DNA of 64,000 nucleotides from Acanthosepion lycidas. Taxonomy: Eukaryota > Mollusca > Cephalopoda > Sepiida > Sepiidae. The position numbers and the translations under genes were made by a program. Below, one piece after another: positions 49,724 to 62,031 of the stretch (position 1 is the first letter of the stretch; every line of letters begins with the position of its first letter). Below the pieces are notes generated by a model. It saw nothing but the letters and a program-made list of their open reading frames with translations. It was not told where the DNA came from and made no database searches. The stretch spans positions 33,499,167 through 33,563,166 of the forward strand of contig OZ010580.1 in assembly GCA_963932145.1 (NCBI GenBank), read 5' to 3'.

Positions 49724-49806
49724 TAATATCAGCGTCAAGTGATACAACTGTGAAAGTATGGAATGCATACAAAGGCTTTTGTATGTCTACATTAAGAACA
49801 CACAAA
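49724..49806 (+). CDS. WDR48: WDR48 exon (presumably exon 4), second WD40 blade
   Basis: 2 nt complete the split Leu codon, then 27 codons, ending in phase 0. The acceptor is tattttacag and the donor is aaa|gtaagt. The peptide [18 protein letters not shown] followed by CMSTLRTHK is almost identical to the vertebrate protein. SSDTTVKVW is the canonical end of a WD blade (Asp before the strand, Trp at its end). The exon is too short for an ordinary open-reading-frame search. Confidence 0.95.
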
Positions 49807-51579
49807 GTAAGTACAGTTTCCAGAATTCAATATTATTACCTTCTGACTTCAAACCATTTAGAAATTGTTTTATAATCAATACTTTCTTTAAACTACTTTA
49901 CTAAATCTTTGTCATTTTTGTAATCAATTATGAACAAAAATTTTGAATACTCTTAATATTTGATTTGATTTTTACACATATTTTTTATAAATTTATATTC
50001 AATTCAAAATTAGTCACAGACGATTTGTAAGCTGCAAAGTATAAAGTTTGGTTCCTACTACTTGATTATAATTCACTTTGAAGAAAAAAATGCTGTAGTT
50101 GAAATCTTAGACAAGTGTTTTTGTATAGCTATAAATAAAACGTAGTCATAAGCAATATAAAATAAAACTTTATTATATCAAAAAATAACATTAACCTATT
50201 GTTGCCCACTGTAAAGTTTGGTATTATAGGTTTCTGATAAAAAAAAAAAAAAAAAATCAGCATTAAAGGTTTTTAAAAAATTCTAGTATTGTAGGTTTCT
50301 CACTCCCTCACACAAGTCCTGTAGACTCCCTGGGGAGCATTGGGCTATAGCTCTTGGCACGTTAGCTGTTGATACTGTGGTTTCCTTAGCAAGTAGTAGG
50401 TTTTTACAGGATGTAGTTGCAAGCCCCCATGCCCAACCAGCTTTGAATTCAGTTGTCTGTCTCTTGGGCTGGTTACTAACCATGGCTAAAGAACCCAGTC
50501 TGCCTTACTATTTAACCTATAAGAGTCCTGGCTGGGAGAAGAGATTGATTCATACCTTTCCCAAGGTTATTTTGTGTGTAAGTGACTGTAATGAGCTCGA
50601 CTGGAATTTGAACTCTGTTCACCAATTTCTTATTCGGAGGTGATATCTATTACATCACCCATATATCCAATAGGTTTCTTGAGAAAAAAAACAAAAAAAT
50701 ATTGATTTTAATTATTAGTTTCTTTAAAAAAAAAAAAATTGAGATTTTAATTATAGGTTTCTAAAAAAAAAAATTAAAAAATTAAAAAATAAATCATAAA
50801 TAAAAATTCAGTATTTTGGTTTTCACCCTGTAACAAATTAATGCTTACCATCCAAAAAATGGGATAGTTGATATTAATGGGTTAAAATGCCAATGAAGGC
50901 TTTGAACACTGCAAAAAACTTCATAAGCACTTTTATGTTAAAAATGCAACTATTTACATATCACTGGAGATTTTCAGTTTTAATTTAACAAAACTGGTTA
51001 ATGACTGAAAAACTGTAACTTTTTGAAATGTTAGGTTTGGCTAGTTTATTTACTGAGGCATTAAGCTGAGCCTTTAAAACCTAACATATAATTTGACCAA
51101 GCTCACATTCTAAGCTTTATAGGTTTATGATATTTTTAATACTAATTTTTGCATGTCTTTTTTTGCCTTGATAATATGATGGCATTATTAGTTTACCTTT
51201 TAATAAGTTATTTATAAGCTCTTATTTGAGCCTGCTTAGATGATGATTTATGCTGCAATTTGCATGAAAAAGAGAGGTACTTTGTCACTAAATAAACATA
51301 TTATCCTCCCAAGATTATTGCTGTCATGAACAAATATACATCTAAATAAGATTTTGGATGATGATGCTGCCATTTCTGATATGTGACATCAAAAATCCAT
51401 GGAGCAGTTTTACTGCAAAAGCTTGTGGAAAAACTCTCTCAAAGGTCAAGATTTTAGTCTTGAACTTAAGCACAAAAAGTGATGGCGTAGTGAAGCTTAT
51501 CTAATCAATTGCTAAGCAAATGTTTTTCTCGTTGTCTTGTGCTTATTTCTGTATGATTTTGTTTTTGTCTTACTTTTAG
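49807..51579 (+). other. WDR48: WDR48 intron (1773 bp)
   Basis: Phase 0 GT-AG intron. It holds a minus-strand SINE at 50284-50660, flanked by A-rich runs (50238-50257, 50727-50739). Confidence 0.9.
50284..50660 (-). mobile_element. tRNA-derived SINE (copy 3) in a WDR48 intron
   Basis: On the minus strand the head has a B-box-like agagttcaaattccagt, then the body cttgggaaaggtatgaatca, a cttctcccagcc stretch, and a segment complementary to aacccagtctgccttactat. The body aligns with the SINEs at 20615-20935 and 20950-21245. The opposing open frames at 50283-50643 are shadows in the repeat. Confidence 0.7.
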
Positions 51580-51709
51580 GATTATGTGAAAGCACTTGCC
51601 TATGCGAAGGATCGGGAACAAGTGGCATCTGCTGGTTTTGATCGAGCAATCTTTCTCTGGGATGTGAATACACTGACTGCTCTCACAGCATCCAACAATA
51701 CTGTCACCA
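51580..51709 (+). CDS. WDR48: WDR48 exon (presumably exon 5), third WD40 blade
   Basis: 43 codons plus 1 nt. The acceptor is acttttag and the donor is a|gtgagt. The peptide starts [18 protein letters not shown], passes [11 protein letters not shown] (the end of the third blade) and ends [13 protein letters not shown]. All of it parallels vertebrate WDR48 residue by residue. A T-rich tract lies before the acceptor. The last base begins a Thr codon finished in the next exon. Confidence 0.95.
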
Positions 51710-52149
51710 GTGAGTTATACTAGCATCAATTTCACATTCATCTTTTATATTTGTAATATAGTGTTTTTGCAGCTAAGGTTTACATTTTTGTTTTTCCATG
51801 TCTGAGCATTGTTTTATCATTGCTTTTGTTTTTTTAATTCAAAGAATTTATTTGAAACAAAATAAAGATACACTTTTTAATATCTTATTGCTATTGTTTC
51901 AGTTATGTGTTTCTATTCTCTAAGTAATTATGTGATTCCAACTTGGAGTAGCATTATAAATTTTGACACTTTTCTTTTGACAAATATTATTTGCCAACAA
52001 AATAGAATCAGTATGTATGAGGAGGTGCTACTGAAATGTTGTTGGCCTGATCACCTTTCTAAATTCTATATATATTAATATAATATTATAATACTATAAA
52101 TTGCCTTTGAATTTAAGCATAGTTTAAGATTAGCAACTAGGTTTCTTCA

Positions 52150-52345
52150 TTTTATTGTTGAAATTGCTGTCTATAGCAATGAGTTCTATTCTAAGTTTCT
52201 TCTCTTGTACTTCTCATCTGAGGAACTCTTTTTTTTTGTCTTCATGCCTTCCTGGCAATTTCAAAAATTTAAATTTGACATTTACTGTTATCTGTATTTT
52301 TGAATTCTGTTCTTTTATTGTCCTTTATACTCAAGGTTTTTCCCA
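52150..52345 (+). mobile_element. LINE 3'-end fragment
   Basis: tttcttctcttgtacttctc, then gaggaactc, then tttcaaaaatttaaattt align with the tail of the LINE at 9580-9680, where tttcttctcttgcacttctt precedes the QKFKCNVSHYLS codons. Only the last part of the coding region is present, as expected for a 5'-truncated insertion. Confidence 0.6.
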
Positions 52346-52909
52346 GATTCTTTCACTCTCAGTGTAATACTAGGAAAAAAATTGCAAAAAGATATTGGAC
52401 AGGATTGCAATTGAATATTTAATCTGCACTTGTGAAGATTGCTAGAAAAATAAGGATTTTAATATCTAACAGTAATTTTATAATGTATAGTTAGATTTAT
52501 TCATTTTGTTTTATTAATAGCTGATTATTTTTACTTGATATATTTACTTGATATAATACTACTGGGAAAGTTTTACTAAAATTCAAATTAAAAGTGAAAT
52601 TAATATCAGTTATTAGTCAAACTATAGTTTACTAATAATTTGAGAAAACAACTATGATATAAATTGCAAATATTTTTCTTTAATTGAATAGAATATTGAA
52701 TAACTATTTAGAATTCTGTGAACATGTTGAACAAAATATCTCAGCTAATCTGCAAGATCAAATTCCATTTTTAGAAATATGATTAAAATTTTTTACATCT
52801 AATAGAAATTCTAAAAGTTTTAATTTCTTTATTTCATATTTATACTGTAAATTTTATTTGGAAATAATCTGCTAAAAGCTAAAATTCTTTGTCTAGAAAG
52901 CATATCTCA

Positions 52910-53010
52910 TTTATTTACGTTATTTTCATTCAGACTGTTGTCCTTATTTTTGTTGTTATCACATTTTGACCATTGTGCCATCTGAGCTTCTTCAGGGAAT
53001 TTTGAATTGA
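52910..53010 (+). repeat. Dispersed repeat with ttcagactattgtc core (copy 2)
   Basis: ttcagactgttgtccttatt, then gttgttatcacattttgacc, then attgtgccatctgagcttct, parallel to 45330-45420 and 63185-63290. Confidence 0.75.
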
Positions 53011-53089
53011 AACCCTTATTTAATCTACAGGAATATATTGTTCCTGTTATATTCTCCATGTCTAGGGACATATTGTCCTTTTCTTATGT

Positions 53090-53225
53090 AGTACTGCTCA
53101 ATTATTGCCCACCCTGTTTCCACTGAGTCTAAGTTTGAGCTACCTGTCCCAGGGATTAAATTCACTATTATGTCACTAAATTCATGAACCAGCATTTTAA
53201 TCCACTAGGCTATTTCACTTAATTT
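53090..53225 (-). mobile_element. SINE-like tRNA-derived unit
   Basis: On the minus strand: gtgaaatagcctagtggatt then aaaatgctgg (A-box-like region) and, about 30 bp on, gtgaatttaatccctggga (B-box-like). The arrangement resembles a tRNA-derived SINE head, but the match to Pol III boxes is imperfect. A different family from the 20.6-kb SINEs. Confidence 0.5.
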
Positions 53226-54226
53226 AATCTTTTTACGTGTGTCCTGTTTTTTCTAGAAGATTTTTATGTCGAAATAAGAATTGATAACTTTTTGTTACCA
53301 AAAATTGTCATACCAATACACAAATTGAAACTTCTTCAAAGAGTCAGTGTCAGTTTGAGTTATTGTACCTCTTCATATATCAGTTGTTTAAGGTTTATTA
53401 ATATTATGTTTCTTTTTCTCAGACTGTACTTGTAATCTGCACATATGATCTCATCATTAGTCAATCACTTTTACTTTGAAAGCAATAATCACTTTCTAAT
53501 ATCTCATTAAATACTAGACTCTACATTTAGTATTTAATAAATAAAAGTGTTTTCAAAAATAAATATCCACTACAGGCACTAGGAGATGCCTTGGGATCCC
53601 TCAGGATATAGTAACAATGTGCTATCTCTTGGGGGACAGTCTAGGTATAGTTTTTTTATAAGCTAAACCAAATCACAGAGAAACATTGATAAACACTCAT
53701 AGAAGAATGGATGCTAGGATTAGTGAGTTATTTATTGTGGTCACTTGGTTTTCAAATGATTTAATTCATATTACAACTTAAAATCCAGATAATCTATAAG
53801 AAATACAAAACATTTTTGTTGTCAAAATAGATTATCATAGAACAAATAAATAAAACAACTTTTTAATTCCTAGTAAGTAGAAAATATTTTTTGTAGAAAT
53901 AGTTTAATGTAAATATTTGAAAAGAGAATTCAAGCTTTTGATATTCTTCAATACATCATATTTTTTTCCAAGGAATGCTTACAATGGTGTTTTTATTCTT
54001 TGGTTGGATTAATTTAAAATTTAGTAACTCAAATGATGTTCCAAAAATATGGGTAGATTTAGATAACTCAAAAAGTTTGATTAAAGAAAGTCTTTGTCTC
54101 TTAACTGAGAAATAAATTCAAGTTATAAAATTATTTTGTAATTTCTTGCCATTTTCTTATCTTACTGTATTAAGTTTATTGATAAAGTTCTGGAGTATAA
54201 TTAGATACTTATAATCATTTTTGCAG

Positions 54227-54417
54227 CCTCCAGTTTGAATGGCAATAAAGATTCCATTTATAGTTTGGCAATGAATCCACCAGGAACAGTAATTGTATCT
54301 GGGTCTACAGAGAAAGTTCTGCGAGTATGGGATCCTCGTACTTGCCAAAAGATGATGAAGCTGAAGGGTCATGGGGATAATGTCAAGGCTTTGGTATTAA
54401 ACAGAGATGGCACACAG
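54227..54417 (+). CDS. WDR48: WDR48 exon (presumably exon 6), fourth WD40 blade
   Basis: 2 nt complete the split Thr codon, then 63 codons, ending in phase 0. The acceptor is tttttgcag and the donor is cag|gtaagt. The peptide has [16 protein letters not shown], then [17 protein letters not shown] (blade end with RVWD), then [19 protein letters not shown] (GH dipeptide of the next blade). This is the longest exon here and the most conserved part of the protein in the window. Confidence 0.96.
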
Positions 54418-55780
54418 GTAAGTATGAAAAGCAGTTTAAATCTTGAATGACATTCACTTTTGTCATAGCAATATTAATCTTTGTATAAGAAATTTTAATA
54501 GCAAGGTATATTCATTATGTCATATCTGTTAATGTAATCAAATTTAATACTTGGGCGTTGACACTTGAAAATATTGGTAATATATTGTGTTTCAAGACAT
54601 GATTATTTTCTTTTAGTTGCATTAACCTCTTGTACTCAACTGTGACAAAAGAAGAGCCATATTCATTGGACCTTCTCTGCTTTAATCACCAGGTTAAACC
54701 CAAAGAAACAAGCTTTATTTACACTTTAGTTACTGTGATCGTTATCTTAAATATATTACCCTTGATTTGTGTTTTATAGTCTTCAAGGTTAATTTGCATG
54801 AAAGATTAGTTCATTCACTCATATATATATATATTGACTGTGAATTAAGCATGCAAAACATGATATTGAGAATGTGTTATGATTTTTCTATCAGTTTTTT
54901 ATAATCAGTTGAAATAGATACTGATGATTGTCTTGAAATGAAAATCAATGTTATCATTTTGCGATTTTCATGACACAAAATAAAACAATTCACTGTAACC
55001 AAGATCACTCAAATGTGTTTGATGTAAAGGTTAAAGCACCTAGGTGTCATTTTTATTGCTTAATAAAATAACATTTGTTAAAGAAATCAATATAATAGAA
55101 ATATTTTATATAAATGTGTATATCACTGCTATAAAAATGTACAAGATGATCATGGAATGTAAAAAGTTAAAAAAAAAAAAGTTCAGTACTATTGTCCTCA
55201 TTGTGTATAACTGTAAATATTACATAGATATAGAACAGACAAAAATGTGCTTCACCTGTATAAGAACTTTATCTGAAAAAGTATGATTCATGTTTGTAGT
55301 AAGCATTTTAGTAAAAACAAAATATTTTGAAAGAAATCTTTACGTCTTTACATACACTAGAAACAAGTATATTTGTTTCTATTATTTTTTTATGTATATT
55401 TTGAATTGTTTTTAGATGAATAAGTCAGTAACAGTAATGAATTTAGATAACTTTTTTTTATTATCATCTAATTGACAAATTAGTTTATCAAAATTAACAT
55501 TTGCATTATTTCTAATGTATTTGTATTTATTAAAAGTAATCTTATATCATAATTCTACTGCAGTTTGATATTAGAATAATTTCAATGATAAAAAGTAGGA
55601 TTGGAAAGTTCTGAAAATACGAACCAAAATACTTAAATTTATCCATAAATTTTCTATAAAATGTCTTGTAGTGTTACATTGATAATTATCATTTTTTTTA
55701 AATTTACCATTTACCTTTTCCTGTACTCTGTCTGTAAACATAGTAATGAAAATATATTGTTCATAATAATTGCTAGCATT

Positions 55781-55782
<2 letters not shown>

Positions 55783-55831
<49 letters not shown>
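55783..55831. repeat. TA microsatellite
   Basis: About 24 TA units, directly upstream of the LINE copy. Confidence 0.95.
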
Positions 55832-55833
<2 letters not shown>

Positions 55834-55899
55834 AAAGAGAGATATTTCATTAATCCTTCTATAATAATTCAATCAATATAGTACTAAATTAAATATGTT

Positions 55900-57540
55900 G
55901 CATTCCAAATTACCTGCAAGCATTGCAAGAGAGTTCAAGAAAATGCAAAGAGCAGCTATGAACAGTCCAAGCTAAGGTTGAAAACAAAAGACAGTTCCTG
56001 TGAGTTCTAGAAAATCTTAAATAAAATTCTAAATAGAGGCAAAGCATCAGCGTCAACGATCATAAATGGCCCTGAGGTTATTTCATCCTCATATGACAAG
56101 ACAAAGTTCTTTGCAATTAACTTTACCTTTAATTCTGCATTAAATGATAAGAACCACCCCTTACCTGATTTCCCCCTTCTTGCTGAGCACAAATTTTGTA
56201 ATATCTTTATCATGGCATGTGATGCTTCCAGACTTATCAAATATTTTGACTTTAAGATAAAGTCTGGATAAAATCCCAGTGGTTGTTCTTAAGTACATAA
56301 GTCAAAGTCTTGGCAAAATTGTTTAATAGCTGCCTGAAAGAGAGATTCTTCCAAAGTTTATGGAAGGTGTCTTGTTTTTAAGAATGCAAGTAAATGCTTA
56401 TTGACCCATTAACCTCATTTGAACCTATAATCAACAAGAAGGTTGTTGAACACCTCAACAGGAACAACCTCCTGAGCAATAACCAGTATGGATTTCACTC
56501 TGATTGCTACATTAACTCTCCAGCTATGAAATCACTGGAATAGTTTTCTCAATTATCAAAGCCCTTCCTAACAGGTAGGTTCATGAAGTTCATTGTTAAT
56601 GGCCAGTCATCAGAAGCCTATGAGGTCAATGCAAGCATTCTTCAAGGTTCTCTTTTCAATTCTACCCTCTTTCTGCTTTATTGATCTTCCTGATAACATA
56701 CTTCAATCCTTAGTGAATATCTATGCAGAGGATACTACAGTTTATAGGTGCACCTCCAAAAGTCTGGATGACCTGGTTGTTGTTCTCTCCTCTTACCTAG
56801 CCCTAGTGGATCATTGGGGGAAAGACTGGCTTGTACAATTCAATATGTTCAAAACCAAAACTAGTAATCACTGAACAGACCCTGAACTTTCAGCTATCAT
56901 GATGCATGGGTGTTCTCTCATGGAGGCTCCTAGCTATGAATGCCTATTGGGACTCAAGCTCACCCCAGACTTCAAGTGGAACAACTATATACAATCTATT
57001 GCAAAACATTCTGGAAAAATGGTCAGATAATTGTACCACTCCAAGAAGTATCTTACTCCTCCTGCTATGCTCTATCTTTACAAAAGCTAGATCAGATAAA
57101 AAATGGAGTATCTGAAACTGCTCAGCCATCATATGTCTGTCTTGATACAGTTCAAAAGCAGCCTTGTACATAATGAATTATTTTCTACCCTACATCCACT
57201 TTCTCACAAACAAAATGTTGCCAGCCACTTGCTACTCTATCACTATTTCCATGGCAAGTGTTTTAATGAACTACATTCTTTAGTTCCACCAGTCCTGACC
57301 TTTGCAGCTAAGACCCATCATGCCATGTACTTGGGGATGAATCATCCTCATTCCCTTCATAAGAAGGACATTCCACTTGATCAGGTTCTTCACAAGAACT
57401 TCTGCTTTGTGGAACAAACTCTTGACAGGATGATCACTACAATCTTAACCTCTTGAAGTCTTAACCATTATCTTTCCAGCATAACCTTATAAACTACACT
57501 TTTTGCCTTCTCTTGTGCTCATACATCAAACAGTAACCCT
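55900..57540 (+). mobile_element. Non-LTR retrotransposon (Jockey/CR1-like) pol remnant
   Basis: Broken plus-strand coding in several frames. In order: ACDASRLIKYFDFKIKSG (about 56215-56268), the RT entry INKKVVEHLNRNNLLSNNQY (about 56428-56490), then an internal deletion or decay, then FLTGRFMKFIVNGQSSEAYE (about 56566-56625), LVNIYAEDTTVYRCTSKSL (56710-56766), HWGKDWLVQFNMFKTK (about 56810-56860), LGLKLTPDFKWNNYIQSI (about 56948-57001), the tail LFSTLHPLSHKQNVAS (57183-57227) and FHGKCFNELHSLVPPVLTF (57247-57303). The catalytic YADD is YAED. Same general type as 5925-6940 plus 9130-9790, but a distinct family. Confidence 0.8.
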
Positions 57541-60500
57541 CTACTTTGATTAGCTCTTGGGTTTTTTATTGGGTAAGTGTTACTAAAAATGTCACATTTT
57601 AACATGCAACTATAATAGTTATTGAGTTCAAACAGTCCCCAACACAAGTCATTTCTTTATTTCTTGATGATAATAAAATCAAGAGTAAATTTGTTATCAA
57701 CTATGTGTCACAATTTAACAAATTTTTTAATAATTTGTACATTAATAAAAGTACTAAAAATTTAATTTTTTTTTTCTTTAAATTTTAGGACTTTTATTAA
57801 CATGAACTTCTGTTGACTGACTTAACAGGAAAGCAAAAAAGGCATTGAAAATATTGTTTGGAATTTTTTATCAAGCCTTAAAATAAAGAAGTAAACAAAC
57901 AGAATTATAAATAAATTCCTAAGTGTGAAAAAATGATTGAGGTTTAGTTTAAAAGGTATTATCTTTTAAAGTAAACTTCACTATTTGATTTGCCAGTGTT
58001 TATTTCTTGTGTTTTCGTTATTTGAAGATGATGAATATTTTTTTTTTTTTTCATTTCATAAATAAAGTATGTGTGTGTGTACAGATTTGGTATATGACTA
58101 ACATTGAACGATATGTTATTAACAAAATAAAAAAATAGTAACTTTAAATCCAATTGTCATGTTTTAAAACTGATAATTTTCAAATATTGGAATCCCAAAA
58201 CCTCCCTATCATCCAAATTACATCAAGATTCATCCAGTATTCTTTTAAGGCTAAAATTATATACAGCATTAACATGTTTATCATGATTTCATTTTACTCT
58301 TCTCTAGTCATCACCCTAAATTGGAACTCATGATGTTAGGTACTTAAGAAATTTTTTTGTGCAAAAGAGAAAGAAACCTATCTTTGAATTGAATATGTCC
58401 ACATTGATTATCAACATGAAATTTAAAATGTTAGCTTTTAAACTTGTAAATAGTGGTTTTCCTTGACATCAGAAAGTAAAGAATTCCCGTAAAAGCTTTC
58501 CTCAGCCAAATTGTCACAAAATAAATAATTACTGATAATTCTTTTATTTTGCATATGCCAAAATTTTTAGTTTTCTCACATTACCCAAAATAACCTTGTG
58601 TGAAAATTTAATTTTGATTGTCAATACTGCAATGATTTCAGAAAAGTATTACATGAAAGGCTATGACAGTATAGGGCATTTTTACAGGTTGTTTTTAGTG
58701 TCAATATAAAACAAAAATGTATGATCATGAAAGGCTAAGCAATCAAGCATACTGTCATATTTCAAGCCTCCACATCAGCCACAGCAGACAATAGACCTTG
58801 ACTTTTGACATCAAAGCAGACAAATATAGAAGAATGTTATTTTGGGGATCTGGTAATGCCCACAAATTTTTAATTCCCATATAAATTAATGATAATTGCT
58901 TCTTCACTTTATGCTATTTTGGATTGTGGAGGAAACCTGAACTAATGTAGGTCTTTGTAAAAGCAAAGAGGTATAAAGCAAACTTTTGATACTTATTTGT
59001 TTTCTCTCTTGCCATATATAAAATTGTGAAAAGTTTGTTTTTGTTTTTAATATCATAACCTTAAATAGTCCATGCAATTTTATTTTCTCAATAACTTCTG
59101 TTGTCTTATTTAGACATTATATGATATAATTGGAATTTAAATTTTTATCCCCTCATTTGTCAGCCAAGTGAAGTGTAAGAGTAAGATTTTAACTAGGAAA
59201 ATAATAAGGATGAGAACAAGTTTTGATTTGAAAATACTGTAGTATCAAAGTTGGTTACACTTCAAACTACAAAGCTACTTCAGAAAGAAAAAATGATTTT
59301 CAGGTTAGTGCTATGACTGTTTATTTTTCTTATTTTTATTATAACATTTGTGAGAAGAGAGGAAAATAAAAACACTTGTGTACACACACACATAATCTCT
59401 GTTATTTAATATGGTGCTTTGCAGTTACAGTACAGTTGTTAGTATCAGACTATAAAAATAAAAAACGATTTGGTTTACTTTTTCAGCATTTGGTAATACT
59501 TGTTATCAGATGTTCACTTACTAAAAGAATAAGTTGATTTCAAATTAGTGCAAAGAGTTATTTTGGTTTATAGTTAGTCCAATACTCAGAATTGCAAAGT
59601 GGAAGTTGAAAGTTATCAGCCTTAAAAATAGCATCTATAAACCAAGTTAATTATTTTAGGAAAGGCATGAAACTAATACTCTTGAGCTCTGTTTCATCAT
59701 CAGTTATCTTGAGTATAGTCTTGTTTCTAGTATCCTACACTGGTAGACAGAAAAATGTTTGTGAAAACATGGTCAGTTTGCTACCCCATAATTATCTTTT
59801 TCAGACAACAAAATGGTTGGTAGATCCATTAACAAGCATAAGTCTAGCATTTATAAGATTTATAATGTAGGGATTGTGCAAAACTCCAACCAGTCTGTGA
59901 TTTGATTTGTCTTCCTATCAGAATATCAACATTTATTATAATGATCATTTAGGAATCGCTTTTTTTTTTCCTTTTTTTTTTTTTTTAATATTATGTTCAG
60001 ATATATGTTGCTAATAGCATACATCTAATTTTGGTATTATAGTCAATATTTGTTCTGATTTACTTGAAGTTTGGTATGAAATGACATTTTTGAAGTTCAA
60101 AAGAATCAAATTCATTATCAGATTCACTTTTACAAATTTTGTGTGCTCAACACTATGCTGCCATGAATGCATACTGTTTTAAAGAAAATATTAGTTGAAC
60201 CAAGTTTGGGAGAAAGCCATGTGCATTTTAGGATTAATTAGTATCAAACTTGCTGTCAGTAGCACAGAAGCCCTGCAGGTTAATCCCTGTATTATAGCTC
60301 CAGTCAATAAAGTTTTCAATAGTTTATTTCTGTGTTTCATATAATTATGAACTTCAAATTAAAATAAGAAAATTATCTTATGTCGTCAGTTTCCATAAAA
60401 AACCTAAAGAAAATTAAATCAAAATGTTTTCTAGAATATGCTGAGGAAAGTACCTCAGAATGTTTTATTTCTTTCAAGCATTTAAAATGTGAAATATATT

Positions 60501-61226
60501 TATGTATGTTTCCATCTGAACACTTGGGAGTTTTGGGCATAGAATGCTTAAGAACATTTTAGGTGTGTGTATATGTGTAAGTTCTGATCTCCAGATTCAT
60601 TTTTTTTTTTTTTTTTTTTTTAGTTGAACATATTATTTAAAATATCAAATTTATTTCTTTTGTGTCATTGAGAAATGTCTTGTGTATTATGGCTGAATAT
60701 TATTGAGTTTGTGAATAGAATTTCTTTTATAAATGCTATTAAGGGACTATTTTGCTATCCTATTGTAAACATAAATTTATTAAAAATTAATGCTAAAATA
60801 TTAAATATTTTCAATAACTGAAAATTAATTAATGTTAAGCAAATAATGTTAATAAAAAATTGAAATATAACTACATCTTGTATAAGTTATTAAAACATAC
60901 TTGCATTTGCATAAAGATATTAGCAGTAAGATTTCAAACTATTATTATCTGATCAGGCAGTTTGGTTTGTTTTGGTTATACTAACAAAGTTTGCCACTGG
61001 ATATGAGTCAGTTTAAATTAAAGATCTAAGTACTGAAGATAATTTTTTCATCAAGTTAAATCAAAATTTTTAAAACATTTTTAAATTATTAAATATTTTC
61101 CTAAATTGAAAAACTTAACCAATTTAATTTTCTTGAATGAGGCAAATTTTATCACTGTTGTTGTTTTTTTTTTTGTTTTTTTTTTTGTGTCTAAATTTAA
61201 TTAAAATTTAAATTTTTTTAATTCAG

Positions 61227-61331
61227 TGTTTATCTGGTAGCTCAGATGGCACTATCCGGTTATGGTCACTCGGGCAACAGGTGTGTGTGGCTACATTCCG
61301 GGTTCATGATGAAGGAGTGTGGGCTTTACAG
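61227..61331 (+). CDS. WDR48: WDR48 exon (presumably exon 7), fifth WD40 blade
   Basis: 35 codons in phase 0. The acceptor is taattcag and the donor is cag|gtcagt. The peptide runs [18 protein letters not shown] and then [25 protein letters not shown] closes a WD blade and VHDEGVWAL opens the next, as in vertebrate WDR48. It follows the largest intron in the window (6.8 kb), which holds a LINE copy. Confidence 0.95.
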
Positions 61332-61592
61332 GTCAGTTTATAGTTACTCATTCTTGCCATTCACATCTGCTAGTAACCATTAACTCTCACTGTTAATTGA
61401 TATCTTTCCAACAAATGGATTTCAGGCTCAGTTCTCATTTTCATGAGTAATTACTTCATAGTATTCTGTCCATAGAGGTTGCCACTTTTAATAAGGAAAA
61501 TAATCAATCTATCAAGTAATTTCTTTCTTGTTTGTTATAATTGTTATTTTTGTTTCATCTTTGTTTGAAATGTTATTTCTGTTCAATTTCAG
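61332..61592 (+). other. WDR48: WDR48 intron (261 bp)
   Basis: Short phase 0 GT-AG intron without repeats. Confidence 0.92.
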
Positions 61593-61712
61593 GCTAATGA
61601 TTCATTTTCAGTGGTCTACTCTGCTGGGAGGGATAGACGAGTGTGGGCCACGGATATAAGAGACCCAGAGTATCGAACATTAATATGTGAAGAAAAAGCT
61701 CCTGTGTTAAAG
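61593..61712 (+). CDS. WDR48: WDR48 exon (presumably exon 8), sixth WD40 blade
   Basis: 40 codons in phase 0. The acceptor is tcaatttcag and the donor is aag|gtatta, a weak donor. The peptide contains [16 protein letters not shown] and then [11 protein letters not shown]. The vertebrate protein has IYCTDL where this has VWATDI, so the blade is conserved in pattern but the residues differ more than in neighbouring exons. The preceding intron is only 261 bp, unlike the kilobase introns upstream. Confidence 0.94.
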
Positions 61713-62031
61713 GTATTATAAAAGAAATGGGCTACATTTCAAGGGTTTTTAAATTATTTAGTTTTAACTTAAATGAGTTATCAGAAAGATTGCAAAATAT
61801 AAAATAGTTACAAATTTATTTATTCTTTATATTTGATTTTTTTTTTTTTTTTGTAATTTTTTTTTTCCTATTTCCTTTACTGATTATAAATGTGTGACTT
61901 GAGACTTTTTTCATTTCAAGTAATTTTAGGTTTTTAGTAATAATTTTATACAATATTAATTGCATTTTAACTAATTTAAATAATGATTTTGAAATTAATG
62001 GTTTTCAAATATGTTTTTTTCTTTTTAAAAG
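61713..62031 (+). other. WDR48: WDR48 intron (319 bp)
   Basis: Short phase 0 GT-AG intron, T-rich, with two T tracts at 61838-61866. Confidence 0.92.

Larger units (their letters stand above)
51710..54226 (+). other. WDR48: WDR48 intron (2517 bp)
   Basis: Phase 1 GT-AG intron. It contains a possible degenerate MITE end at 52022-52060 (ggaggtgctactgaaatgtt), a LINE tail fragment at 52150-52345, a dispersed repeat at 52910-53010 and a SINE-like unit at 53090-53225. Confidence 0.9.
54418..61226 (+). other. WDR48: WDR48 intron (6809 bp)
   Basis: Phase 0 GT-AG intron, the largest complete one in the window. It contains a TA tract at 55783-55831 and a LINE copy at about 55900-57540. Apart from those, only short homopolymers (60601-60622 T, 61163-61186 T-rich) and no gene. 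Confidence 0.9.

Noticed and set aside
57103-57456. 117-residue open frame in the WDR48 intron
   Set aside because: It is the 3' part of the LINE remnant (LSHKQNVAS, FHGKCFNELHSLV), not a host gene.
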